This document shows positions 1 through 8,279 of a DNA stretch of 42,050 nt, piece by piece. The notes below the pieces were generated by a model. The model made no database searches. It was not told the origin of the DNA and saw nothing but the letters and a program-made list of their open reading frames with translations. The position numbers and the translations under genes are program-made. The stretch lies in assembly GCA_029865195.1 (NCBI GenBank), contig JAOUHH010000001.1, positions 1 through 42,050 on the forward strand, written 5' to 3'. Positions within the stretch are counted from its first letter, which is position 1; each line of letters starts with the position of its first letter. The DNA comes from Desulfobulbaceae bacterium. GTDB taxonomy: Bacteria > Desulfobacterota > Desulfobulbia > Desulfobulbales > UBA5123.

Positions 1-10
1 GATCTATACC

Positions 11-64
11 CTCCGGCGGCCTGGCTTTAACCCTGTTGCCTGTTGCCAGGTCGCCGGAGTTTTT
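11..64 (+). terminator. Hairpin with T-tract, left edge
   Basis: A 14-base stem (11-24 with 46-59, one mismatch) is followed directly by TTTTT at 60-64 on the plus strand. It could terminate plus-strand transcripts arriving from the right edge if the molecule is circular. Read on the minus strand there is no U-run, so the Cro-to-CII transcript would cross it as a hairpin without a T-tract. Confidence 0.6.
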
Positions 65-76
65 ACCGGCAGCGCG

Positions 77-310
77 TCACGCCGCCTCGCTGTCGGGCCA
101 GAGTTCTGCCACCGGGCGGTTGATGGCGTCAGCGATCAACTCTTTGCCGGCCATTGTTTTAAGGGTTCCAGAGACATGTCTCGACACCCACGGCCCAGAT
201 TTCTTGGCTTTTTCAGCCAGCTGCGGTCTCCAGTCGCGACCAAGGATGGATACGAGTGCGCCCCTGATCTTGTCTGGTGTCCACTTTGTGTTTGTTTGTG
301 TTGTCTCCAT
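77..310 (-). CDS. Cro/Ner-like DNA-binding regulator
   Basis: Small basic protein of 77 residues whose C-terminal half (KELIADAINRPVAELWP) matches the end of Ner/Nlp-type and Cro-type phage regulators. It is divergent from the XRE repressor at 377, the usual place of a lytic-side repressor. I chose the ATG at 310, not 346, because the 310 start has an AGTAGG upstream and leaves the palindrome at 321-334 in the intergenic space; starting at 346 would put that operator inside the gene and has no ribosome site. If the molecule is circular, the next gene on this strand is the CII-like regulator at 41942, giving a Cro-CII early operon. Role is inferred from context and a short similarity. Confidence 0.6.
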   Translation of the reverse strand: METTQTNTKWTPDKIRGALVSILGRDWRPQLAEKAKKSGPWVSRHVSGTLKTMAGKELIADAINRPVAELWPDSEAA

Positions 311-320
311 GCCTACTTTT

Positions 321-334
321 GTAACCCGCGTTAC
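321..334. promoter_or_regulatory. Palindromic operator between divergent regulators
   Basis: GTAACCCGCGTTAC is a perfect inverted repeat of five bases around CCGC. It sits in the 66-base gap between the Cro-like gene and the XRE repressor, so it is a likely operator for one or both. It differs from the TTACCGCACATTT motif found elsewhere in the window. Confidence 0.55.
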
Positions 335-376
335 ATTCTGGCGCAAGCAAAAAGTTGACAGAAAGGTGATAATATT

Positions 377-970
377 TTGATTGCAGAACGATTACAGGAA
401 GTTATAGATCGGCTCGGGTGGACGCAAAGTGAGCTTGCGCGGCGGATAGAAACGAATAGGACTGTGGTCAGCAGATGGTTTACTGGTTCCACCCCCCCCA
501 GCCGTCCGAGTCTTAAAAAGATTTGCGACGCCACTGGGTGCGACTTTGAATGGCTTGCAACCGGAAAAACAGCCATGAAGATCGGGCAAGCGCCAGCCCA
601 GGCCCAATCCGTCGCTGAGAACAACTCGAAATACATCACCGGCCATGATCCAGCCACCTCGGCCATCCTTAACACCGCCCTCGATGTCTTGGCCGCCTCC
701 CCCGATCTGGCCAAGACGCTCACGGCCATCATCACCACCCTCGGCAAGGCTGCGGAAGACGCCGCCAATGTAAAGAGGCTCACCAAGTCTCTGCCGCACC
801 TCGAAGAGTACGATCCGGATCTGTCGTCAAGCCACCGGCTGGTGTTCGACTGGATGAAATCGCTGGATGAATTCGCCCTGCAACTCCTGATCACCGAATT
901 GCAGAGCCGCGACAACTTCAAGCGCTGGCTGGAAAAGCGCCACGACGAGCGCGAGCGGAAACGGGCATGA
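377..970 (+). CDS. XRE-family phage repressor (CI-like)
   Basis: Predicted prophage repressor of 197 residues. Residues about 7-62 form an XRE helix-turn-helix (WTQSELARRIETNRTVVSRWFTG). The rest is helical and has no LexA/S24 peptidase Ser-Lys signature, so RecA-stimulated self-cleavage is unlikely. The start is TTG at 377, preceded by GAAAGGTGA at 361-369; no ATG lies upstream in frame. It is the first gene of a plus-strand lysogeny operon ending with the integrase and overlaps the next gene by four bases (ATGA). A non-cleavable repressor fits with the antirepressor gene at 21495-22376. Confidence 0.8.
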   Translation: MIAERLQEVIDRLGWTQSELARRIETNRTVVSRWFTGSTPPSRPSLKKICDATGCDFEWLATGKTAMKIGQAPAQAQSVAENNSKYITGHDPATSAILNTALDVLAASPDLAKTLTAIITTLGKAAEDAANVKRLTKSLPHLEEYDPDLSSSHRLVFDWMKSLDEFALQLLITELQSRDNFKRWLEKRHDERERKRA

Positions 971-1296
971 GCGACGACCTGCGCCGATTGTTACGGGGTT
1001 GGGTCTCCCAGGCCTCCACTGCGGATCTGGTGTGGCTCATGCTGGTCATTGCCCAGCGCTGCGGCGACGGCTGGGCGACCTTTGTCGAGTCGTGGAAAGA
1101 AGGAAAGGGCAGCGCGGTGTTGACTGTCGAGACATCGGCCGGCCCCGGCACACCTGGCCGCACCCGCCAGACCATCGACGATTTCGAGGCCGAGCTCGAT
1201 CGGCGCGACGATACCGACCCGCCGCCCGGCAATCAAGATCAGGAAGGAAAGCGTTTAGGCTCTTGCCGGGTTGGGTATGGGCAGATGACTATGTGA
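967..1296 (+). CDS. Unknown protein coupled to the repressor
   Basis: A 109-residue protein starting at an ATGA overlap with the repressor stop, so it is probably translationally coupled. The N-terminal part is helical and Trp/Leu-rich; the C-terminal half is Pro/Asp/Gln-rich and looks disordered. I do not recognise a family. Expression from the repressor promoter suggests a role in the lysogen, for example a repressor partner or an immunity accessory, but nothing in the sequence proves it. Confidence 0.6.
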   Translation: MSDDLRRLLRGWVSQASTADLVWLMLVIAQRCGDGWATFVESWKEGKGSAVLTVETSAGPGTPGRTRQTIDDFEAELDRRDDTDPPPGNQDQEGKRLGSCRVGYGQMTM

Positions 1297-1364
1297 TGGT
1301 GGTGGTGTTACTACCATTGAAGCAGGGTGCCTCCCCACTTGCCGTTACTCAACGCAACAGTTAA

Positions 1365-1862
1365 ATGGAGGGAATGGTAGATTATCATTCCTATATAGCC
1401 ATGATGCGACGCGACAAAACCATCTACGGGCATCCTCTGCTTGCCTACCGGGCCATGTTCGATGTCTCGTCGGCGGAGATTTGTGTGTTCACCGGCCGGG
1501 CCGACCGCGACTACATGAAAGACATGCTCGGCGCTGCGGTGCGATTTCTCTCCCAGCCCGGCCGGACCTTGCGGCTGGCATGTCAATGCGGCCGGGCCAC
1601 CATTTGCGATTGCGATATCGTGCGGGGCCTCGTTGGCGCCGTCGGCCGCCTGGGTCGCGTAATCGTGTACGACTCCTCCCGCTATCATGGGATGCCGTAT
1701 GTGATGATCGCCGATGGCCGCGGGTACTGCCACGATCAGGGCGACCGCGCCGAAATCAACTACGGCAACGAGTCGGAGTCCGCCCGCTGGCAGACCGACT
1801 TCGACCGGATCGCCGCCAAGAGCCAGGTAGTGATTGATACCCATGAGGGCAACGTGCAATGA
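1365..1862 (+). CDS. PLD-like accessory protein of the lysogeny operon
   Basis: A 165-residue soluble protein. The pattern FTGRADRDYMKDML...FLSQPGRTLRL...RVIVYDSSRYHGMPYVMIADG resembles single-domain phospholipase-D-superfamily relatives in which a late His precedes a hydrophobic strand ending in ADG(R). The classical HxKxxxxD motif is not visible, so catalytic activity is doubtful. A CQCGRATICDCD segment holds four cysteines. Start is uncertain (1365 or 1374; GGAGG at 1367-1371 is too close to the second). The next gene overlaps its end by four bases. Its place between repressor and integrase marks it as a lysogenic-conversion or phage-exclusion candidate; this is inference. Confidence 0.6.
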   Translation: MEGMVDYHSYIAMMRRDKTIYGHPLLAYRAMFDVSSAEICVFTGRADRDYMKDMLGAAVRFLSQPGRTLRLACQCGRATICDCDIVRGLVGAVGRLGRVIVYDSSRYHGMPYVMIADGRGYCHDQGDRAEINYGNESESARWQTDFDRIAAKSQVVIDTHEGNVQ

Positions 1863-2380
1863 GATGGCTGCTGCTGGTGTTGGCGTTGCTGTCGGGTTGC
1901 GGCCAGGCAACCGATGCGGAACTGATCACCAAGATCGTGGCCGACACCGGCTACTACAGCAAAAAGGCGGATGCCGAGTGGGATGCGGCCATGGCCTCCG
2001 CCTCCGGCGTCAAAGATGTTTCCATGATGCCGGTCGCCGCCACGGCCATCGGCGACCACAACAAGCAACTTGATGCAGCCGTGGTCTGGATCGCCAGGCC
2101 ATATACCCGCACCGCCACCGAGATCGCCAACGCCGACGCCCGCAAGCATGTCCTGCAGGGGATCAACTGTATCCATAATGCCCAAGCCGCCCGGCGTGAA
2201 TTCCTGACCGACCTGCAGACGGCCATGGCCTCCGGCGACCCTGCGGCGGTGGCCGCCGTGGCCGGGAAACACCAGGGATCACTCGGCGCCTGCCAGTCTT
2301 TAATGCTGGTCGGCCTTGGTCATTTCGCCGACGCGAAGAAAATCGCCGGCATGCCGTTGACCATGGACGAGTTCAAATAG
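1859..2380 (+). CDS. Predicted lipoprotein of the lysogeny operon
   Basis: 173 residues beginning with a short basic start, a hydrophobic core and the lipobox LLSGC (Cys at about residue 14), so it should be exported and lipid-anchored. The mature part is Ala-rich and helical with two widely spaced cysteines. It overlaps the upstream gene (ATGA at 1859) and ends one base before the integrase start. Surface lipoproteins made from a prophage often block superinfection, which is a reasonable guess here, but no family is recognised. Confidence 0.7.
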   Translation: MRWLLLVLALLSGCGQATDAELITKIVADTGYYSKKADAEWDAAMASASGVKDVSMMPVAATAIGDHNKQLDAAVVWIARPYTRTATEIANADARKHVLQGINCIHNAQAARREFLTDLQTAMASGDPAAVAAVAGKHQGSLGACQSLMLVGLGHFADAKKIAGMPLTMDEFK

Positions 2381-3466
2381 ATGGCCGTTCGCCCCCACCC
2401 CAAGCAACTCACCGATCCCCGATACTCCCGCACCTGGATCATCGATTATTACCCGCAAGGCCGCAAAGGCAAGCAGTTCAAGCGGCAATTCATCGGCACC
2501 GAAGGCGAGGCCCGCGCCCTCGAGGCGGAACTCCGTCGCGGCCACTCGCTCACGGTTGCGCCGCATCCCAAAATCATCGACCTCCTGCCGGAGTGGCTTG
2601 CCTACTACGCCAACAACCGCGCCGCCTCAACAGTGGCCGACGCCAAAACCTGCCTCAAGCAGCTGGTGCCGTTCTTCGGCATGCTGTTCGTCAATGCCAT
2701 CACGCCCGGGGTGGTTGAACAATACAAGGCCAAGCGCCGCCTGCCTGATCCGGCCACCGGCAGGGCGGCGGTGGGCAAACGCACCGTCAACAAGGAGTTG
2801 TCGTACCTGTCGAGCCTGATCACCTGGGCGACCGACAACAGCCACGCCGCGCCGCTGCCGTTCCGGATCAGGCCGTTCCCCCGGGTGCGATCGCCCAAGC
2901 CCCGCCCCCTTAACCGCGATCAGGTCACGGCGCTGATCAACGCCATCGAACCGGAATACCGCCTGCTGGTGATGATGATGACCGACGGCGGCCTCCGCCG
3001 CAACGAGGCGACCATGGCCACCGCCGAAAACGTGGACCTTGAACTCGGGGTGATATTCGTGAAAGGAAAGGGCGGCCACGAACGCCTGGTGCCGATCCTC
3101 ACCGACCGGCTGCGGGCGGCGCTCGCACACCGCATAAAAGAAACCGGCGGCCGGGGCTACCTCTCGGTAAACCCGGCCACCGGCAAGCCATACTACGGCA
3201 TCCGCAAAGCCCTGCTCCGCGCCGCCACGTCCACCGGCCTCGACAAAAACGTCTACCACCACCTGCTGCGCCACTCATTTGGGACGTCTATGGCCGCCGC
3301 AGGTGTTGACCTCGCCGCGATTCAGGATATAATGGGCCACCGTGACCCGAAAGTCACCAGAATCTACGCCCAACTCGCCGCCGAGGCGCTGAAGGCAGCC
3401 AGCCACAAGGCCGGTTCTTACATGGAGAATTCAACGCCCCCAAAAAACACCGCCACCACGGGATGA
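2381..3466 (+). CDS. int: Phage integrase, tyrosine recombinase
   Basis: 361 residues, the normal length for phage integrases. An N-terminal arm-binding part (1-60) is followed by a SAM-like core-binding domain and a catalytic domain holding the Arg of GGLRRNEA (about 207), the Lys of VKGKGGHER, the HxxR pair in HLLRHSFG, the GH of MGHRD and the nucleophile Tyr in IYAQL (about 329). It is the last gene of the plus-strand lysogeny operon and lies immediately next to the tRNA-derived attP core at 3486-3530, so it is the enzyme expected to integrate and excise this phage. Confidence 0.93.
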   Translation: MAVRPHPKQLTDPRYSRTWIIDYYPQGRKGKQFKRQFIGTEGEARALEAELRRGHSLTVAPHPKIIDLLPEWLAYYANNRAASTVADAKTCLKQLVPFFGMLFVNAITPGVVEQYKAKRRLPDPATGRAAVGKRTVNKELSYLSSLITWATDNSHAAPLPFRIRPFPRVRSPKPRPLNRDQVTALINAIEPEYRLLVMMMTDGGLRRNEATMATAENVDLELGVIFVKGKGGHERLVPILTDRLRAALAHRIKETGGRGYLSVNPATGKPYYGIRKALLRAATSTGLDKNVYHHLLRHSFGTSMAAAGVDLAAIQDIMGHRDPKVTRIYAQLAAEALKAASHKAGSYMENSTPPKNTATTG

Positions 3467-3485
3467 TGTGAAACGGCACACATAA

Positions 3486-3530
3486 TTCCTAATCCTGGTG
3501 TCGCATGTTCGAATCATGCCGGGGGCACCA
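3486..3530 (+). other. attP core: 3' part of a tRNA gene
   Basis: From the anticodon loop to CCA this is a tRNA 3' end: TT-CCT-AA loop, half anticodon stem TCCTG, five-base variable loop, T-stem GCATG/CATGC around TTCGAAT (3503-3519), acceptor strand CGGGGGC, discriminator A and CCA at 3528-3530. The anticodon reads CCT, suggesting tRNA-Arg. The 5' half is absent: upstream bases do not pair with the anticodon stem. Identity beginning in the anticodon loop is typical of phage att cores that restore the host tRNA on integration. No second copy is present in the window. Confidence 0.8.
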
Positions 3531-3581
3531 ATTAAATCAAGTAGTTGCAGGTTGTTTTCGTGGGGTTGGCTCGCTGTCCCA

Positions 3582-3599
3582 TTTCTTACTTTTTCTTAC
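3582..3599 (+). repeat. Tandem TTTCTTAC repeats beside attP
   Basis: TTTCTTAC occurs at 3582-3589 and 3592-3599, ten bases apart and about 55 bases from the tRNA-like core. Short direct repeats at this distance are typical of arm-type integrase sites. The right copy overlaps the stop of the last tail gene. Confidence 0.35.
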
Positions 3600-4144
3600 G
3601 TTTTAGGCTCAGGCCATCCCGTGGTAATGTCATAGTCCCGGATGCTGGCCACCTTTTCGTCATCATTTAAATTTTTGTCGGCAACAATTGCGTCGATTGC
3701 GTCCCGATGGCCGCCATCAACCCCGGCGATGGCGGTTTCCGCCACCAGCAATTCCGCTGCATTAGCGGCCACCCGTGCGACGAGATCGCTAACCGAGCAA
3801 CCCCTCGCCTCCGCCTCGCCGACAAGATTGGGCGCGTCGGAGTCGATGCCGCTCGCCTGCCACGCCAGTGCCTCCCCGCGCTTAATCGGCCAACTCGCCA
3901 TCTCTGCCGGTGAGGTGGTGCCTATAATCTCGTTACGTTTTTGCGCGGCCAACTTGGAGCATTGTAGTTTTTTGCATTTGGCGGCATACATGGCCGGTGA
4001 ATACGCTGCGAGAGCGGCATCGAGGGCTGTTTGGCCAACGTCATTACAGATTAATTTGCCATCGTCGTAGTAATAATCGCTAGACCCAGCCGCCACCGCT
4101 ACACCGCGAACATCTTCTGTTGCCACAATTAGAATTACAGCCAT
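3596..4144 (-). CDS. Tail-fibre-associated protein
   Basis: 182 residues, last gene of the minus-strand tail operon and overlapping the fibre gene by ten bases. The Ala-rich central helix (KLAAQKRNEIIG...) followed by a GIDSDAPNLVGEAEA-like segment and a C-terminal helical part resembles the small proteins encoded behind tail-fibre genes (DUF4376-like or fibre-assembly chaperones). The assignment rests on position and composition; no catalytic motif is visible. Confidence 0.6.
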   Translation of the reverse strand: MAVILIVATEDVRGVAVAAGSSDYYYDDGKLICNDVGQTALDAALAAYSPAMYAAKCKKLQCSKLAAQKRNEIIGTTSPAEMASWPIKRGEALAWQASGIDSDAPNLVGEAEARGCSVSDLVARVAANAAELLVAETAIAGVDGGHRDAIDAIVADKNLNDDEKVASIRDYDITTGWPEPKT

Positions 4145-5532
4145 TTGAGTACCCTCACTGAAAATGATCGTGATATATAGTTGATGCTCGATGCCGCGTT
4201 GTGAAACACAAACAATTCCAGGTACTGACCAGCCGCCAACCGCACGACCTGCGCGATTGCTTTTGGCAGCGACAAGTTCTGCCCGTCGACCGGAGTCATA
4301 TCTTCAAATTGGTTCGCCCCGTTGAGATACACCATTTGGCGTCGATAGCCGCTATTATCACCTCCCCACGATCCGTTTATCGAGACGATCACATCACAGG
4401 CAGCGGGGGCGATAAACTTGTTGTTAGCGACATCGAACAACCCGTCAGTGTCATTGTATGTGTCGAATGTCACCTTTGTGGGAGTGCTTGCGGGGATTGA
4501 CTGTGTGGTCTTCGCCACGCTGGCAAACGAGAGCAGCGACGCCGGTCGGACGTTGCCGCCAGCGCCCTGTGTCTTGCTCGGCGGTGTCGTCCATGTCCCT
4601 GCGGTAGCCTCGGTGGCCTCGAAAAAACCGTACACCCGGAACGGGACATTACTGCGGGCTGCGGTGGAGTAGATAGTAGATTTGTTGTCGGCACCGCCTA
4701 CACCACCCTCCGCGACAGTAGAAATTAATTTCGATTCATCAAGGTCGATCCCCCCCCGCGCATTTATCCATGCGACCTCAACAGTACCGCCATTGTTGAT
4801 GAGCAACACCATATACCGCTCAGACACCCCATCCCGCCCTCCGCCGGTAGACCCACTCGAAATAACCGTCGAAATTGGTGCGGCAATATATATGCTATCA
4901 ACTGAGCCATCACCTAGCGTTTGATCACGGAAGTCGATAACCTGCGGCGGCACCGTGATTGTTAATGCGCCACCGGCCACAGTGGCGGTAAATGTTTTTA
5001 TCTCCTTCTCCCGTATCGACTCAAACACCAACTCAGTCGTCCCCAGCGTGATCGCTCCGGTGTTGGTGAGCCACCACACCGTCCCGGCGTTGTCGCCTTC
5101 TGATACCGGGATCTGCATGCGCTTGAGGAATTTGTTGCTGGCGTCCATGTCGGTGCGGCGTGTCCAGGCGCCGCCGGCAACCACGATCCACACGCCGTTT
5201 TCTTTGGCGTCGGTCTGCCCTGCCGCCAGCACTTCGTCTCCGGCTACGCAGGCAACGCCGGAGATGGTTTGCTCGCCGCTTAACGTGAGGTTGGTGGTGG
5301 CCACCACTCGCACCGCGTCGCGCACCAGCATGGAGCGCAGCAGCGCCTGCCAGACTTGGGTGTTGTCGTCGGCGCTCGGGGTGAGGCCCCGCTTGGTGAT
5401 CAGGTTGTCGAGTTCGCGTTGCGGATCCTCGATGGCCTGTGCCGGCACCTTGCTTCCTGCAATGCCCTGGCTCGGATTTTTGTCGATGTACGGATCGCCG
5501 GGGTCGCCCCCGATTGGCGGTGTGTATTCCAT
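4135..5532 (-). CDS. Tail fibre / receptor-binding protein
   Basis: 465 residues starting at the ATG at 5532, three bases after the stop of the gp48-like gene and preceded by a G-rich ribosome site. The N-terminus (GDPGDPYIDKNPSQ...) should attach to the baseplate; the rest is rich in Thr, Ser, Gly and beta-strand patterns and the C-terminal part (about 330-465) reads as a compact beta domain with FIAPAACDVIVSINGSW, like complement C1q-type fibre tips. Position after gp48 and composition support host recognition. An upstream in-frame extension to 6072 lies over the gp48 gene and is not used. Confidence 0.75.
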   Translation of the reverse strand: MEYTPPIGGDPGDPYIDKNPSQGIAGSKVPAQAIEDPQRELDNLITKRGLTPSADDNTQVWQALLRSMLVRDAVRVVATTNLTLSGEQTISGVACVAGDEVLAAGQTDAKENGVWIVVAGGAWTRRTDMDASNKFLKRMQIPVSEGDNAGTVWWLTNTGAITLGTTELVFESIREKEIKTFTATVAGGALTITVPPQVIDFRDQTLGDGSVDSIYIAAPISTVISSGSTGGGRDGVSERYMVLLINNGGTVEVAWINARGGIDLDESKLISTVAEGGVGGADNKSTIYSTAARSNVPFRVYGFFEATEATAGTWTTPPSKTQGAGGNVRPASLLSFASVAKTTQSIPASTPTKVTFDTYNDTDGLFDVANNKFIAPAACDVIVSINGSWGGDNSGYRRQMVYLNGANQFEDMTPVDGQNLSLPKAIAQVVRLAAGQYLELFVFHNAASSINYISRSFSVRVLKWL

Positions 5533-5534
5533 TG

Positions 5535-6134
5535 TTAAGCCCCCTCGTAATTGAAGATGAGTTGTGTGTGCGCCGGTTTCAGTTGGTTGCAGATACATTC
5601 GAGCGTGTCGGCGCGGTCGATGTCGCCGAGGGCGTCGCCACACTCGGATTCGCCGCAGACGAAGTCGATTATTTTGGCGTCGGCAACGGTGACCTGCCAC
5701 CAGCTCCGCACCGTGTCGTCGCCGCAGAGCTCGTCGCCGCATTCGCTGTCGTTGCAGATGAACGGCTCGAACTCCTCGATGGTGATCACGTAGCCGAGCC
5801 GCTCGGCCACGGCGATGAAGTAGGCCCGCGACTGGCCGCCCAATTCGGTGAGCCGTTGTTCCAGCGCTTCGTGCCGTTCCTGCATGGTGTCGATGTCGCC
5901 GGAGCAGGAGTCCGGCAGTCCGGCCACCCGTTCCCAATCCTCGAGCAGTTCGAGGGCGGTGCGCGGGTCGGCTTCGTTGAGCAGGTCTTCGGCCCGCTCG
6001 TCGATTCTCGCCAGTTCCTCGGAGATCCCGCCGAGCAGGGCGGACAGTTCCGAGGTGAGCACACGCGGCCATGCCGCCCCGGTGGGCAGCAGCGCCTGCA
6101 GCATGCTCAAATAGTCAGCGGCGGTCATTGCCAT
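5535..6134 (-). CDS. Mu gp48-like baseplate protein (DUF2313/YmfQ)
   Basis: 199 residues, beginning ADYLSMLQALLPTGAAWPR, the signature start of the YmfQ/DUF2313 family to which Mu gp48 belongs. The central helix LDEIDPRTA-like segment (LLNEADPRTALELLEDWERVAGLP) and the C-terminal Cys-rich part with repeated ESECGDxL motifs follow. It overlaps gp47 by ten bases. Members join the baseplate wedge to the fibres. The order gp45-gp46-gp47-gp48-fibre is exactly that of Mu. Confidence 0.87.
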   Translation of the reverse strand: MAMTAADYLSMLQALLPTGAAWPRVLTSELSALLGGISEELARIDERAEDLLNEADPRTALELLEDWERVAGLPDSCSGDIDTMQERHEALEQRLTELGGQSRAYFIAVAERLGYVITIEEFEPFICNDSECGDELCGDDTVRSWWQVTVADAKIIDFVCGESECGDALGDIDRADTLECICNQLKPAHTQLIFNYEGA

Positions 6135-7198
6135 GTGATGGTCCCCATGGTGCTGATCTGGCCGGCGGTCAAGGTGACGTCGGCGGCAGGGCTCACCAGG
6201 CTATGGTCTGTTTCCCCGGCGGCGATGGAGATGGCCTCGGCGATATGGGTGAGCAGGATGGTGCCGCTGCCCGCGCCGTCGTCGACCTCGGCCTCCCGCT
6301 GCAGCAGGTCGGTGAGTTCTGTTTCCACCGCTGTCCGCACCGTGGTTGTGTCCGGGGTGAGGGCGATGGTGAAGTTGAGCGCCACGCCGGTGGGGGCGAA
6401 CACCTCGGCACCGGCGGCCGCAACCGGCCGGACTTCGTCGATGTAGTCCTGCACGGTGGTCACCATGGCGGCATCCGGGATGATGGGGCTGGCGTCGTCG
6501 CAGACAAAGCTGATCCCCACTGTGCCGTCGCCGAGCCATTGCGGGAACACCCACGCCCGGGTGACCCCGGCCACTTCCAGCGCCCAGGCCTTGTAATCAG
6601 CCTTGGAGCCACCCTGCGGCGGTTGCTGGATACGATCGAGCAGTCTTTCGCGCAGCGCGTCGTCGCTTTCCTGGTCGGCGCCGCCGGTGAGTCCGCCCGC
6701 GGCCACGGTGCCGGTGGAACTGACCCCGGCCAGCGGCGACACAATGGTCAACGAGGTGCCGGCGTCGCAGTTGCCGTCCGCTCCTGCATTGTCTGTGGTG
6801 GCGGTGACGTCGGCGGTGGCCGTGCCGCCGGAGATGGTGACCTCGGCGTCGGTGGTATATTCCACGCCGTCGGCCCTTTGCAGTAAGGTCTCCGCCGGGA
6901 TCACCGAGTTGTCGGTGCCGGTGAAGCTCACCTGCCCGGTGGCGCTGCTGGCCGCCTTGCGCGGCACCTTCCAGATCGCGCACCAGCGTTCCAGGTAGGA
7001 AAGCTCGGCGGTGTCCGGCATCAGCTGCCGGGAAAGGTAGTCGAGATGGCCGTGCAGGATGTGCGCCGCCCCGGCGATAACCTTGGCAATCACCCCGAGG
7101 ACGGTGCGGCGCAGGGCAGAGGCCCCCTCCATGCGTGTTTCTATGTCGCCCTTCACCCGGGCGAGGATCTCGGCGAGAGTCGGTCGGTTAAATGCCAT
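6125..7198 (-). CDS. Baseplate J / Mu gp47-like wedge protein
   Basis: 357 residues. The start (FNRPTLAEILARVKGDIETRM) and the segment SYLERWCAIWKVPRKAA are hallmarks of the baseplate J family; AGADGNCDAGTSLTIVSPLAGV and GGADQESDDALRERLLDRIQ are also conserved in it. The protein forms the wedge that triggers sheath contraction. It overlaps gp46 by eleven bases and gp48 by ten, as in a tightly coupled tail operon. Confidence 0.92.
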   Translation of the reverse strand: MAFNRPTLAEILARVKGDIETRMEGASALRRTVLGVIAKVIAGAAHILHGHLDYLSRQLMPDTAELSYLERWCAIWKVPRKAASSATGQVSFTGTDNSVIPAETLLQRADGVEYTTDAEVTISGGTATADVTATTDNAGADGNCDAGTSLTIVSPLAGVSSTGTVAAGGLTGGADQESDDALRERLLDRIQQPPQGGSKADYKAWALEVAGVTRAWVFPQWLGDGTVGISFVCDDASPIIPDAAMVTTVQDYIDEVRPVAAAGAEVFAPTGVALNFTIALTPDTTTVRTAVETELTDLLQREAEVDDGAGSGTILLTHIAEAISIAAGETDHSLVSPAADVTLTAGQISTMGTITWQ

Positions 7199-7661
7199 TG
7201 GTGATGGCCTCCCAGATGTTGTCGAACTTGTAGGTCAGTTTCGTGGCGTCCGGTTTGTTTATCTCCACCAGCATGCCGAGGGCGCCCATGGCGATCCACT
7301 CGGTGGTGACGATCACCTTGGCGGCAACGCCATCGTCAACCAGCCATTGCAGGGCCTCTTCCGCGTATTCCCTGGCCCTGTTCGCCACCTCGGCCGTCTG
7401 CTTTTCGCGGGCCAGCAACCAGAGCCGCGAGCCGATGCGGTCGTCTTCGATGCCGTCCAGCGCCTCGGCCCACCAGCCCCGGCGGTCGGCGGTGCCGTCC
7501 GGCAGTTCGTCGTCCGGGTCGGCCCGGCGGTCGGTGAAGAGCGACAGGATCACCGCCGTCTGCAGGGTTTCGTCGGTGGTCAGGTCGTAGCCGGCCAGCC
7601 CGATGTCGATCATCTGCAGGTTGTTGCCCAGGTCTTTGATGATGAGCCCGATGTCGGCCAT
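7188..7661 (-). CDS. Mu gp46-like baseplate protein
   Basis: 157 residues with the gp46-family pattern: MxLTTDETLQTAVILSLFTDRRA near the start, then GWWAEALDGIEDDRIGSRLWLL and a C-terminal helix before IEINKPD-like strands. These small proteins are LysM-free baseplate wedge components related to T4 gp25. It sits between gp45 and gp47 with a three-base gap and an eleven-base overlap respectively. Confidence 0.88.
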   Translation of the reverse strand: MADIGLIIKDLGNNLQMIDIGLAGYDLTTDETLQTAVILSLFTDRRADPDDELPDGTADRRGWWAEALDGIEDDRIGSRLWLLAREKQTAEVANRAREYAEEALQWLVDDGVAAKVIVTTEWIAMGALGMLVEINKPDATKLTYKFDNIWEAITNGI

Positions 7662-7664
7662 GGG

Positions 7665-8270
7665 TTATCCTATCGTCTGGGTCGGCTGGTCGGTCGGGCC
7701 GCCGTTGTCGTTCTCGCCATGGACGTGCGAGTCGTACACGGTGCGGAACTCTTCCATGGTCTTGCCGTCGGTGTCGCAGCGGTCCTTGATCTCGCCGGTG
7801 CATTCGAGCAGCGGTGTTTCCAGCCTTACCTTGGACGAGGCCACCACCGTCACCAGCGGCGCGGTGAGTTTCGCGTCGACCGCCGCGTCGGCGATGATGT
7901 GATCGCAGCCGTAGGCGTGGATGGTTTTGTCACGTTTCAGGTGGATGGCTTGCCCCTGGTCGTCGTACAGGGCCACCTCTCCGGCCTCAAGCCCCTTGAG
8001 CCGGTAGCGCCGGTCGCCGGTGGCGATGACGATGCCATGCTCCCGGTTGCCGCCGATAAACACGGCGATGCCCTCGGCCTGCCCTTTCGGCACCGAGGTG
8101 AAGCCGTATTCCTGATACCGCTCGCAGGTCCGCACCTCGTCGCCGAGCAGCTTGATCTGGACGCCCTGCTCCTTGGGTGAGTCGTCCACCAGGGCGATCA
8201 CGCAGCGGCCTACCATCATCATCACCCGCCGTTGCAACGGCGCCATCAGCTTGTTGAATGTTCTCACCAT
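7665..8270 (-). CDS. Mu gp45-like central spike (baseplate assembly)
   Basis: 201 residues. The N-terminal part has the OB-fold style sequence MMVGRCVIALVDDSPKEQGVQIKLLGDEVRT followed by YGFTSVPKGQAEGIAVFIGGNREHGIVIATGDRRYR, matching the gp45 / gpV spike family. The C-terminal third is a run of short beta repeats (VTVVASSKVRLETPLLECTG) that would form the beta-helical needle, and the end carries the HVHG segment common at spike tips, where a metal may bind. It follows gpP by nine bases. Confidence 0.9.
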   Translation of the reverse strand: MVRTFNKLMAPLQRRVMMMVGRCVIALVDDSPKEQGVQIKLLGDEVRTCERYQEYGFTSVPKGQAEGIAVFIGGNREHGIVIATGDRRYRLKGLEAGEVALYDDQGQAIHLKRDKTIHAYGCDHIIADAAVDAKLTAPLVTVVASSKVRLETPLLECTGEIKDRCDTDGKTMEEFRTVYDSHVHGENDNGGPTDQPTQTIG

Positions 8271-8279
8271 GCGCTGTCG

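Noticed and set aside
3486..3530. Complete tRNA gene
   Set aside because: Only the 3' half from the anticodon loop is present; the bases upstream do not pair as D or anticodon arms.
7059..8180. Long plus-strand frame over gp45-gp47 (and similar ones at 8232, 9352, 13611)
   Set aside because: All are mirror frames of well-supported Mu-type tail genes.
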